DNA of 64,000 nt, from positions 5,405,716 through 5,469,715 of the forward strand of contig NW_023503376.1 in NCBI RefSeq assembly GCF_014529535.1, given 5' to 3'. The translations under genes were made by a program, and so were the position numbers. Numbering within the stretch: position 1 is the first letter of the stretch; each line of letters opens with the position of its first letter. Positions 45,643-57,900 of this stretch are shown here, in pieces. This DNA comes from Bradysia coprophila (lineage: Eukaryota; Arthropoda; Insecta; Diptera; Sciaridae). The notes beneath the pieces are model-generated. The model was given only the letters and a program-made list of their open reading frames with translations. It was not told the origin of the DNA and did not search any database.

Positions 45643-45754
45643 AAGTAATGTTAAAAGAGTTTGTCAAAATCGGATGTCAGAATCGGAAGTTAGGGTCCAC
45701 AGAGTGAGTTAAGAACGGGGTACCTGGCAGTATAATAGAACTAAGTGTATTTCA

Positions 45755-46283
45755 CGGTGGAGTTGAACAAAACTTAAATAGAGTCACGAGACCACCTCTG
45801 ATTTTTCTTCATGTTCTTATTGAGGGACTATACTCTCACTCGAGTACTATTCAGTTCGCGGATCCTTCCAGCAAATCCTTCCTACACAAATTTTGTAAAA
45901 TCCATTCTCGGTGTTTAATAGAGCATGGAATCCTCTACCAATATGGCCATTCAAAGTGTTTCCAACTCTCTTCATCTTGGACATATCATTTAAAAATGTC
46001 GAAATTTCGACTTTAGCTAGCTGTGGCTACGTGGTCAGGTTGTCGAGAGTAGCCATTTTATCACTAATTAGCTTAGAATTAGTCCCTCTATCCGTTGCGA
46101 TAACAATCTGTATTCAAATTGACTCGTCGATCCCGCACGTCCATGAGTGCCGGTTCTCCGAAACGGCTGGAAGGGTCCGCGAACTGAATGTGGTTCCTGA
46201 TAGTACTCGAGTCCCTCAATAAGAACATGAAGAAAAATCAGAGGTGGTCTCGTGACTCTATTTAAGTTTTGTTCAACCTTACC
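45755..46283. mobile_element. 529 bp foldback element with ~125 bp arms
   Basis: TCACGGTGGAGTTGAACAAA at the left is mirrored at the right end. The arms also share GAGACCACCTCTGATTTTTC and GAACATGAAGAAAAATC, and 'gttcgcggatccttccagc' with its partner. The 103-codon frame inside (45911-46222) spans loop and arm and is not a gene. Confidence 0.75.
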
Positions 46284-47548
46284 GTGATTTCTAATAAATT
46301 TCGTCGGACTTTCGTTTTTTTTTTTTGTTTGAAACGTATGGAAGACCGTAAGTGTGGGTAAGTGTGGTGTTGGTATATTGGTCCCTCAAGCTTTTATAAT
46401 AAGCACATCACTTTTACTTGTCATCGTTGTCCATAGACTAGTCGTTTCTATGTAAGGTAAAAGAGAAAAACACCACGAATTTCGTTCGAATAAATTTTAA
46501 AATAATTTTTTTGTTTTATTACTTTTCTTTGTTAATTTTTGTTTTACTGTAAAATGATGCCATGATCTTTCAATGACAATTTCAATAAATAATATATTTA
46601 TTGGCGTATATATAAGTAGTATTGCTTTGTAATTTAATAACATTATAATTTGTCATCGTCATTATGAGCATGAGTCAATAACCAATTTTCTTCTTTTCAT
46701 TTTTATTTTTTATTTAATTTTTGCGTTCCATTTGGAAATTTATGTCACTCATATATATCTAAGGGAAAAAATAATGAGCAATGTCTGATCTCAAGTGTTT
46801 CGAAAGATTTATAGATTGACTTCGAATAAAGAACAGGAAAGGTAGCGAAACGACTGTTTAATTTTGCTATAAAATCGAGTGAATTAGTTTGATTTCATGA
46901 CTCAAATGACTCTGGTACAATTTTTTTTTTCGATTAAAATAAATTTTCATTTTGTCAGCGTAATTAACATTTCATAAATAAAAGGATTTTTCTGGTATGG
47001 CAACATAAAACATTTAAAAAAAAAAGTTTTCTTTTGTTTAAAACATTGAAACGAAACGGACTGTGCGAGAGATAAAATATTTTTTTTTAATTTTCATTAA
47101 ACAAGCAGATTAAATACTTAATCGAAACAAACTAAGGCACTAGGCAGACATCATTTTCAATGAGACATTAAAGCATTTGATTATATGTGGGATACTCTAC
47201 TTTTAGCATTTTAGTTAACATTAGTCTGTTGTATACAGTAATTTTATCTGCAACTACTACATCATTGCCGGTACAAAAAGCTTTGTTTTCTCCTTCAATT
47301 CAACGCGTATACGTATTTATGGGGATATATGTAAAAATCTTCAGAATGAAACTGAGAATTAATTGAACATTCCTATGAGTGAGTGGAAGTGACACAATTT
47401 TCTTGAGAAACCTCAGATTCATTCTTCGCTGCCACATTCATTCACTAAGTTGAACCAAGGTGAATTTTTATTAAACAATGTTTAACTTTCATATTTTCTA
47501 TAAAACAGCATTTTAATTGCGTTGTGAAAAGTAAATAAACGCAGAAGA
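46284..47548. other. AT-rich intergenic sequence, no gene seen
   Basis: Poly-T and poly-A runs and no supported coding or RNA feature. Confidence 0.5.
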
Positions 47549-47871
47549 CAATGCAAACCTTCGGCCGATCACATAAAAAACGGGTACAATAATCTCGTCA
47601 GTGCAGTCCTTAAGATTTCAATAAAATTGACTTAAAATGTCGAAATACTTTCCTCGCTTCGCTCGTTTGATAACTTCACATCTAGTCACAAAAACAACGC
47701 CATTTCAACAACCCAAAATAGACTCTTTCATAACATGTGCCTAAAAGCTAAGCGAAGCCGACGGTGACAACACATCTTGTTTGCTCACAAAATTCCAGCT
47801 TGCTTAGGAACAACGTACGGGATTATTGTACCCATTTTTTATGTGATCCGCCTGAAGGTTTGCATTGTCAA
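47549..47871. mobile_element. 323 bp foldback MITE
   Basis: ACAATGCAAACCTTCGGCCG and its complement bound the element; arms of about 50 bp include GGGTACAATAATC. Confidence 0.65.
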
Positions 47872-49490
47872 TTTACGCGCTTCTTTCATCGCACTACTGT
47901 CGATAAATTCGTTATGGCTCAGATCACCGAGCATATGGTTGCGTAATTTATGTTATCAGCCGAAGGTTTACATAACCTTCAGTGTGTAAATACTTTGGGC
48001 GGGACGTAGTACAACATTTAAAGTGATTGTCTCATTTATCGACATTATTTAGCTGAAGCAGCGTCTATCACAATGGTGAAACGATACCCACATCAAGCAG
48101 AATTAGTTTAATTGATGAATAGCAATACTACAAAGCAAGTCAATGTAGTTTTGGATAAGGCAGATTACGAATTTCGCTAATGAAATGCACTTTCAATCGA
48201 TATGTAGCGTAAAATCGACTAAAATATTGGGTGATTCAGCAGCGCGGGAGTGTTATATACAAATTTTAGTTCGCTTAATCTGAGACTATATAAAGCCTAC
48301 ACCGATATATTATGATAATGTCAGCGATTAATAAATTGTTGATCTCTATATACCATTTTCGTTATAAAATTAGTTTGATTTTGCTAAAAAATGTTTTCTA
48401 AGTTTTTTTTTTGCTTTGTTTCCTTTTTTCTAGATTTTCATTCTATGTTAAAAGTGTTTTTCCTATTCTAAGGTAATAATTGTTAGGTATATTGCTGAGT
48501 TAACTATAGTCTTTGAGAAATTTACATTCACATTTCGTATTTTTTGTTTTGTTTTGTTTTTAGAATAATAATTGGTCCGATAATAAATCTCCTTTTTTTT
48601 TGTTAATTTTTTTTTTCTCTTTTTTTATATTTTTTAATTTTTAATTTTTTATTATTTGAGCATACTACGAAATCTACTTTAAAATTTTTATTATTTAAAT
48701 AAAAATACAAAATTACATTCGTTTAACGAAATTCTTCCACTCGTCTAAATGTTTGTGTAAGCTGCCATCCACAACACAACCCACAATCAATGGCTCTCTA
48801 CATTCGTCCCAACAACACAGAAAATACGAAGACGAAAACAATAAAAATCATGGAGTTAAGTTAAAGGCACTTGACACTCGTTTGCAACAGCAGAGAATAT
48901 TTTTGTTTGGATCGAATTTCAAAGAAAACATGCCGAAACCTTACGAACATTAAATCTAGTCAGTACACACTGTGTCCTACACAGAACACTTAACAATTTA
49001 GAATTCTTAGCTCTGTGCAGTAAAACTCGACAATTCCGCAGCAAATCTTTGAATGAATCACTCATATTATCTCAACAAATATGGCCGAATAGGGTAAGAG
49101 TTAAGAGTAATGTCCCTTAACTGATCATTAAGTTGAATTCATCGTCTTCCGTTTTGCCACCGTTTTCTTGACAGTTGGAATTAAAACAATGCAAAAGTCA
49201 TCGGAACAATAGAAACGTCACGTAAACGGAAAGCTAAATGGAAGTAAAACGGATGTGTTAAAACTAGGTGAGTCAAACGCTCGGAGCTTGTAATTTCCAT
49301 GAAAAACTCAAGAAAATTGGAAAGCTTCGAGCGAATGATGTTTTGATTCAACAGGACAGAACGTCTTTTGTGAAAGCTTTAAAAGCTTTCGAAAACTTGA
49401 GCTTTTTTGAATTTTCGTAGAAAAGTTAAAATTAGTCAAAGGAAGTTCAATAAACAATTGGTCAAAAAGATTGTAGAGTAGAGTCTACAA
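47872..49490. other. AT- and T-rich intergenic sequence, no gene seen
   Basis: Strong T tracts at 48390-48660. The short frame at 48753-48953 has no support. Convergent between nothing obvious on the left and the 3' end of egalitarian on the right. Confidence 0.5.
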
Positions 49491-49572
49491 TGACTCGGTC
49501 AATACCTCTCTCTAGCAAACAAAATTCACTTTGACGCTGTCAAAATACCACCTAATTCCTTTGTTAGTACAC

Positions 49573-50378
49573 TCAAGGCTCGGAATCGGTCGATAGCGGT
49601 CAATAGTGACTGACCTGAAACTTCAGGTCAGGTCAGGTTTTCATACAAATTTTCGGGTCGACCTGTCAGGTTTCAGGTCAGACCTGATCACTCTAATCAG
49701 GTTGCAAGTAAAATCAGGTCAGATTAAATTTGATTGAATCAGGTTCAGGTCGAAAAAGATTCAGGTAAGGTTAAGGCTCGGAACGGGTCGGGTTCGGTCA
49801 GACCGGAACCCGAGCTTGATTTAACCCGAACCTGAAAAATTATTTCGGGTTCAACCCGAACTTAAACCGAACTTGAATTTTCGATTTCGGTTTTAACCCG
49901 AACCTGATGTGAACCTGAAATTGTTCAACCCGAATTTGACCTGAACCTGAATTTTCAATTTCGAGTTCGACCCGAATCTGAACTGAACCCGAAATTTTAA
50001 ATTTAATCCGGTCGGGTTCGGGTAACCCGAAATTTTTGACTTTTTTTAGTGTAATAAACGCTCAAAATTTCGGGTTACCCGAACCCGACCTGATTTAATT
50101 TAAAATTTCGGGTTCAGTTCAGGTTCGGGTCGAACTCGAAATTGAAAATTCCGGTTCAGGTCAAATTCGGGTTGAACAATTTTGGGTTCAGGTCAGGTTC
50201 GGGTTAAACCTGAAATCGAAAATTCAAGTTCGAGTCAAGTTCGGGTTGAACCCGAAATAATTTTTCAGGTTCGGGTCGTGAAGCCGGTTCAGGTCAACCT
50301 GAACTAAAACAGGTCAATCCGAACCCGTTCCGAGCCTTAGGTAAGGTTCAGGTAAACCTGACCTCTTCCAAGCCTACT
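49573..50378. mobile_element. Older AGGCTCGGAA element interrupted by a younger relative
   Basis: Left part starts AAGGCTCGGAATCGGTC, right part ends CTTCCAAGCCTA; both consist of CAGGTCAGGTTC-type words. The intact element 49773-50339 is inserted in it. Wider flanks (49493-50480) show imperfect inverted ends GACTCGGTCAATACCTC, and resemble sequence around 3190-3240 and 4920-4970. Confidence 0.55.
49773..50339. mobile_element. Mutator-like foldback MITE with 9 bp target duplication
   Basis: The element is a 567 bp near-palindrome with arms of about 265 bp and a loop near 50037-50070. It begins AAGGCTCGGAACGGGTCGG and ends with the complement. GGTAAGGTT flanks it exactly (49764-49772 and 50340-50348). 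Long inverted repeats and a 9 bp duplication suit Mutator-like elements. A partial relative lies at about 61929-62055. Confidence 0.78.
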
Positions 50379-50753
50379 GTAACACTGTTGACAAATTTTC
50401 CAATTTTACATGTAACCAACTTGATAAATTTAGTTAGGTTAGGTTGATAGAGAGGGTATTGAGGTATTGACTCAGTCAATTAAGAGCGCGTACAACAATT
50501 GATTTTGTTTTTGTTAAGTGACCACAGTCAAAGTTCAATATTCATTTCGCTCTCCTCTACATATGACTGCGGTATGGGTAGTCTTGTTAAAACTGTCTAA
50601 AATCGTGAATGCTGTCGATTATATGCTGCAAAATAGCGAAAGCTGTTCTCCTGCACCTTACATCTACTACACAACCATGTTTCACGTATCACGCATTTTG
50701 AATGCGATAAAAATTTCGAAAGCTTTCAAGAGGCTGAATTGTAAACTTGTCGC

Positions 50754-51565
50754 CAGGCATGAGCGCCGACGGAGAAACCTCGGCGGCGGCTAGCCGAAAA
50801 AAATTTCTCGGCGGCGGCGAAAAAGTCGGCTTGAGCCGGCTTAAAACGGCTCGGCTGGAGGTTCCTTTTAACTTTTTTTCAAAATAAAAACGTTTAGATA
50901 AATTCATGGAAAATGAACTAGTAAGCATGAAAATGAAATTGTACGGAAAGCGAAAATGTAGGTAGATTAGGTTGTTCAAAGTGCAAGTGGAACTGGTCTT
51001 GTTACAAGCAAGTCTCTAAGTCTAAGGTTCACTAACGCGTCAAGTTTTATTGCCTCAAAACTTGAACTAAATGGAAAATCATGCTCCAGTACACTCATTT
51101 AACTCATTAAGAAAATGGTTTTCGAGAAGAAATCGAAAGCTCACGAAAATCAAGTAAAAATTGAAAAGAAAAAAAAACGAGAAAATTCGCAAAGATCGAT
51201 AAAATTAACTGATTGCGCGCCTTCGGCTCGTTCCGCAAAGGTCATACTTGCCAAAACAACAAACTTAGAAGCGAGGACGTAATATACCATTCTGGAAAAT
51301 TCATGAAAATTCAAGAAAATTTTCAAAATTTTCTTAATTTTGAAAAATAAATTCAAAAAGTACTTGAGCTGCTCAGGATCAACAGGAATCTCGGTTTTCA
51401 AAATTATTTCACCCATTCACCTTTCAAAATCTTTATTTCATTTTCCAGCCGTTTCAAGCCGGCTTGAGCCGTGTTTTTGCCACCGGCTCGGCTGCGGCGC
51501 GGCTTGCTCAAAAATGGCCGGCGGCGGCTGGATCGGCGGCTAATTTTCGGCGGCGCTCATGCCTG
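50754..51565. mobile_element. hAT-like MITE with CGG-rich ends and 8 bp target duplication
   Basis: A 15 bp perfect inverted repeat, CAGGCATGAGCGCCG, closes both ends. CTTGTCGC is duplicated at 50746-50753 and 51566-51573. Just inside each end the sequence is dense in CGGCGGC; the middle is AT-rich with GAAAATTC words. Similar in design to 62351-63228. Lies downstream of egalitarian. Confidence 0.85.
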
Positions 51566-51940
51566 CTTGTCGCGTTAAACGGATCCGGTATGTGACTCAT
51601 CGTTTTCTAGCTGCTTTTTCGCGCAGAGAAACGAGAATTTTAAATGGAAATTGATTGTTGGGACTGTGAGAGTTTCGTTTCCACATAGAACTATATTAAC
51701 AAAATGTTAGAATTGTGTCTACTAAACGACTAAACGCCCTTCTCGTAACTTAGAATTTAATTTTACGTAACTCAAAAGATTTTTTCATTTAATTTCAATT
51801 CACATTTTAACGAAGAAGAAAAAAAAAGTTAACCGAGAACCGTCGAATACACAATATTTTATAAAACAATAAGAGTGGCTGTGCTGGAAGGAAGCCCAAT
51901 TTCATTTTCGTGTTTCTTCAAATTCTCGCGATAAACAAAC

Positions 51941-54900
51941 TTACAAAAATAATTTCTTCGGCGATGACGTTAGCACTTTATCTTGAACTTTATCCCGTTC
52001 CTCTTTATAGTGGATTTTCGTTATAACAATATCGCCAGTACTGAGAGTCTGAACGCTCTCGTCGACGTAACTTACATTGGCCGGTTGTGATCGAACAATC
52101 GTTTTACCAGGGGTACCGCCACTATGACAGTTACAAGTGCACGACTTCGAACTGTAAAATTAGAGAAAATTAAGTGAGCGAGGCGGGATTGCAGAGAATT
52201 TTTGTTTCATTTTAGAAGAAACGCAAATAATGAACCGATGACCACGGGCTTACCTTCTCAGCTCTTTATCCTTAGATGTTAGCTCACTAATGAAATTGTT
52301 AGTGTTGTCAGTGGTTGAAGAAAATGCCTGAAACAAAACAAAAAAGTTTCGATTTTCCCTCCACAAATGGTAAAAAAATTCCACCACCACCCACCTGCTC
52401 GTTCGGTAAAAATGTAGCAGCTGACAGAATGGCTTCTAGCTTATCAATTTTCGAAAATCGATCCATCGTTTTATTCGATAAAATTTCATCCATCATATGC
52501 ATCGATTCGGTTAAACTTGGCGGTTCGGAGCTTCGCGGGGAGAATGTACCGCCGGGCAATGAATTATCCGATGGAACACTGTCCAGACTGGCGTAATCTT
52601 GTTCGGCTTCCGCCTCATCTTCGGAATCGCTGTTATCTCTGTACATACAAGAACGGCAGGCCCATGAATGAAGGGCACAGCACAGTTAAGTCAATGAAAA
52701 CGATTTTCTAGTAGGTCCCAAAGAGCTTTAGCTTCTTCGGAACCGCTCCAGAAATCTGGATATTTTGGGGACTGGTAATCAAAGTGCAAACTTACCTGTC
52801 TTGCCCCATACTTTCAAGTTTGTCCAGCTTTTTGGCTACCTTGTACGAACCGCGAAGTTTTTCCTTCTCATCTTCCGTTAAATCTAAGAATCTGTAACCA
52901 AATGCTCCATTATTTACCACACTGCTGAATGCTGCTGAATTGTGACCCCATTACCTTAAAAGTCTTATCTCTCGGTTGCTCAGTACGACATTCTTCATAG
53001 ACACAGACAGTTTTTGCTTCAAGTCGGCTACCTCGTTGCTGACCTTTCTTTGTTTTTTGCGCATTTTCACATCGTTCGGATGTATCAGCATCAAAATTTG
53101 TTCCGTACACAGTTCCGACAGCAAGGTCTTGTATTCCGGTTTGATCGCTCTGGCAATGGACAATTTTTCTTTCTTAATTTTAATTCAAATTCGAAATGCA
53201 AACGGAGAACTTACAACGCCATGGAAGCGTACAGTTGTTCGTTGATGAGAACCAGCACATCACCAGCTGCATACAGCAACATATCCCGAGACAATGGCCG
53301 TCGTGCCCAGTATTTTTGATCTCTTCGGTAGACACTCTTCAGTTGATCCTTCATTGGATTGGGCGGAGCGTTGTACAATTCGCACAGCGTATTTAACGAC
53401 AGATTTTTAACTTTGTACACCTGCTTCCCATGATCCTGGTATTGAAGGACTGCGTGAGCGGATTGTGTGTCGAAAACGTTCCGTAGAATTGTGTGAAATT
53501 GGGAGAACAAATTGACCGAATCGTTACGACAGTCATGGATGACTTTAATGACTCGATCGCTTTCAAGTAGCGCCTTCAAGCCACCATCGGTCATAATTTG
53601 TGGACAAGTCAGCACATCGAAAATGAAAGCTTCCCCACGCGTAGTCCCCAATTCGATCAACGTCAGCTGGCCTTTAACACCCAGATTGATGCCTTCGCAA
53701 TCGAGGGACACGACGACTTGTTCACCACTGTTACCACCACTGTTCATTATGGCATCAGTGACAAAGACACTTTCTTTGATGGTTGAAATGACCCGTGTGT
53801 TGTGCAGAATTTTTATCTTCCACGTATCGCCCACAAAGTAATTGTGACTAGAAGCAATTTGATTCGGCACGGTGCGAACGTCGGCCGGATTCGGAATGGT
53901 GTTCGCATTGTTGCGACTCGTCTGGTACGAAACGGTCTGCTTTTCCTTTTCCAAATTTTCGACCAAAGTTTTCATCACCAGACTGTTGATACGTTGCTTC
54001 AGCGTTTGATTTTTGTTGCTGCCAGCCAACCGATCGTTGTTATTTGATTGCGGCGACGATGCCGGGCTATTGCTGCTGATTGGACTCGATACACTTGAGC
54101 TGCTGCCCGATTTCGGACAGTTATTGTCACACAAATTTTCCAATTTTATGTCCAAATCGGGAACGTAGCTGTCGAATCCACTGTTCGGTTCACTTTTCAC
54201 ATGATTGTTCGTTAGCGCGGTGGTCATATTCGAAATTGGTTCATTCAATTTGAAATCACCGACCGGTCCATTGGTGCTGCCAGTTCGCACAGCGGGCGAT
54301 TGCACTCTGTTCGTCGAATTGACGAAATTGTTGTTCGATTGGTCACGGGTACGATTTTGGGCCTGTTGTATGTATGCATCGGACAGCTTCGGTTTTTGTA
54401 ACAAGGTGACTAGATTCGATTGGATGTGGAAGCAATCGGAGAAGAGTTTCAGAAATGTGCTCAAATCGTTGGACGTTTTGAACATGGAAAACCAATGATC
54501 CTGACGGAAATTCGATGTGACCAAGTGGAACAGTTGATCGACAAGTGTTGGTCCTTTCAATTCTATCCATTGAACGAAAAAGTCTAAAATCTGTTGCGTA
54601 GCTTTCGTGTCGATGGATGGCTGTGGAAGATGTAAACGCTCCGAAATAGGCACATCCTGTAAATCATCGCATCCGACCAATAGAACACTTTCGTCAACCA
54701 CTTGAAACGTGTCCGGATGCTTTGACAGAAATTCTGTGAATTCTTTGATATGTTGACCTGAAACACATTCGGTTACAGCATGTGGAAATGAGCATTTTGT
54801 TTCTGAACTTATACCTGATATGTGTCGAACTTGCGGTGACGCTTGACTGCGATGACCGAGCAAACATTTTATTGGTACCTCGGTGCCGATGCCGTACTGC

Positions 54901-57900
54901 AGCAATTTGTGTTTAAAATAGTCTTTCGACTCTTGAATATAGTCGCGTTTTCCTGCGCCACAGTTACCCTTGTCGCTAGTTGCACTCGCTTGATGTGAAT
55001 TGACGTGAACGAAATCACCATCGATTATGAATAGTGCTGGATATTGGGCCAGTAGTTTTTTGAGTCCTGGAAAACGAGTTTAATGGAACGGTTAGATGGT
55101 AGGTTCTTAGTTCGGGGAAATTGATACGACTAACTGAAATCCCTTCAACATATTCTTTGACAATTTACTCGTGATATTTTCGTGGGTGTTTTATATTAAA
55201 TCAATTGCAAGTCGTCTTAACCCCATTACAACTCTTAATTTCTCTAAATTAGTTTTGATTGTGTACCAATGATCTCTCACACAATCCATTAGATTAGAGG
55301 AAATATTGGATTGACCAGTTGGACTGCACGTTTTTTTTTCTAAAAGGTTCGAACGACGTAGGAATGTACCAATGTATTTAGTTTGAGTTCATGCTAGATC
55401 CTTGAATGATATTTTAAAACATAGCTAACGCCGACCCGTACGAAACACCTGTTCGTATCAAAAACCTTTACTGTGAAACTCTTCATTTCTTTTACTTCAT
55501 TCTCTACTGAAAAGCTATTCGCCCTTTAAAATCATTTACATTATCCACTCTTTGCCTTGTTATCATATACAAATAAATTGCCGGAGGCAATATAGACAGC
55601 CCCGTACGAAGTCAACTTTCATAAATTCCTATTTAAACAGCTATATACCGCTATATTTACCTATATTTCACTGTAAATAAACATTTCACAGATGAATATG
55701 CTATTATATAGCTCTATATGCCTGTATATAGCTCAATATAGGTGAATATAGATATATATAGATGTCCATACATGGAATGCCTGAAACACCCCACACACAT
55801 AACAAATTATTTCCATGTTAACAGAAACTAAGTACCATTTTTCCCAAGATATTTCACTTTTATTAAAATCCAATATGGCCACCGGCAGCCATTTTGTTAG
55901 GAGACCGGACTGCTTGTCGCCCTGTGCCTGTTTCACACCAAGGGGTCTAACTCACGAGTCTGTCATCCGATTTCCATAAACTTTTTTTTTGTCGAACGGT
56001 ATTGTAAATACCTTTTATTTGACGTATCACTTACAAGTGTAACGTTTAAATGTCCGGAGATATCTTCGAAAAACCGTAAAGCACTTATTGGGCCACAGCT
56101 CGGGAAGGGTCGATCCAAAATCACTCATCTTCGAACTTAGCCTGTCTTTAGACATTACCAAACGGGAAAAAAAAGAATTTTCAAAATCGGATGCGTTTTA
56201 CTCAAGTTATCGTGCAGACGGACAGACGGACAGACGGACATTTTTTTTTTCACTGATTTGGCATCTCTAGACAACCACAATAGGTTTCCCCTTACTCAGG
56301 GAGTCCAATTCGACGTGCTACGGACGTATGCGTAAACGCATAAGACCCCAGTACTTCGTGTCTTCGGGTCTAAAAACCTAATCTCTAACGATGGCCTATG
56401 ACGACACGAGTACGTAAAAATTAGGTCCTAATTTCCGTAATTATTCTCATCTTCCTTTGTTCCTCTCTCTTTGTTTTTTAAGGCCTGCTGGTAGCTTCGA
56501 AAATAAGAAAAAAAAAGTTGGAAGCTCCCATGCGCACCTATGAAAACCGACTTTTCGGTCACAAAGACATTGTGAGATCAGTTCTGCCGCCTGTGTTGGA
56601 ACAAATTTGTTAAGTGTATATGAGAACTACTCGTAGGGACTGAGGCTTCAATTTGGCATACTTTAAAATTTAAAAGATTCGACTCACCGACTAAAAATTG
56701 CAAAAAGTGTTTCCGACCATGACTTTTTCCGGAATTTTTTGGATTTAAAGCTTTCTAAAATATGTGATTGTAAAGCAAAGTAGTCGTGTAGTAGCTCATT
56801 TTAGAGCGAATTTCAAGAGCCTTCGAACGAATATAGACTCGACGTAAAGTTTAACCGGGTTGTAGATTCATTAACCTTCTAGTGTGTAGAAAATGGTACG
56901 AGAAAAACCATATTTAACAATGCAGCAATCCTGTTAAGTTCGTGCATCGAACCAACCCGCAGGCCTTAAAAATCAAAATATTTTTGCCAAAACGCTACAC
57001 CCTATTCTCCATAATCCCGAAATTTCGTTTGAAAAACTGTAAATAATTTGTCTTCCAAAATTGTTTCGTCAATGCTACAGCTTTCCGTCTATAGAAACCT
57101 CTTCAAGCTTTACTGTCATAGAATTATAAAATCTAATTCTTTCAATTAATTTCACTCTTACATTGTGGTGTATTGTGACCAGTGTAACAGACTGTGGTTT
57201 GGTTATGTGCGCGACGTGTGACAAGTAATTCGAATTTAAATTATTGTATTCGTCGCGAGAGACATAGGCCGAAAAACACCAATGAAAGTCTAGAACAGGT
57301 ATGGTCAATCGGCGAATTCGTCTTAAACGCACTCACATTTTATGTCAAAATAATATGAAAATGAGTGCGTTTAAGTACGAAAATCAAATTTGTATGTCCT
57401 CCGCGGACAATAGACCATACCTGCTTTACACTTTCTTTGGAAAACACACGAGCAATTTTACATGGCCACATTTGGCAATCATACTCCGTTTTCCATTGTT
57501 TAAGGTTTGCTACAAATCGTATTGCTGTTAATTCATAAACATACCTATGGCAGTTTATCTCCTTTGAGTTTTTGTTTAGTTCATTATACTCGGTTAATAC
57601 AAAAGCAGAACAACTAAAGTTTCAATTAAGACAATATTGTTCATCTAGGAGGAACCATTGAACCGATTCCCGTCAGCTGTGTTAAATTTATGTAGCGTAA
57701 ATTGATACACTCAACAAAAAGTACTTAGAAACATTTTCAAGTTATAACCGTTCTTCAACCCACAAATACAATCCATCTAATATTAGATTGAAACACAGTA
57801 ACGGCACCGTCTGTTACGTCTCGCCTGTCTCGCCTTCACATCGTACGAGACACAAAAGTCCAAACTTTGTCTAGCTTTTGTGGTGGATTAACCACAGACC

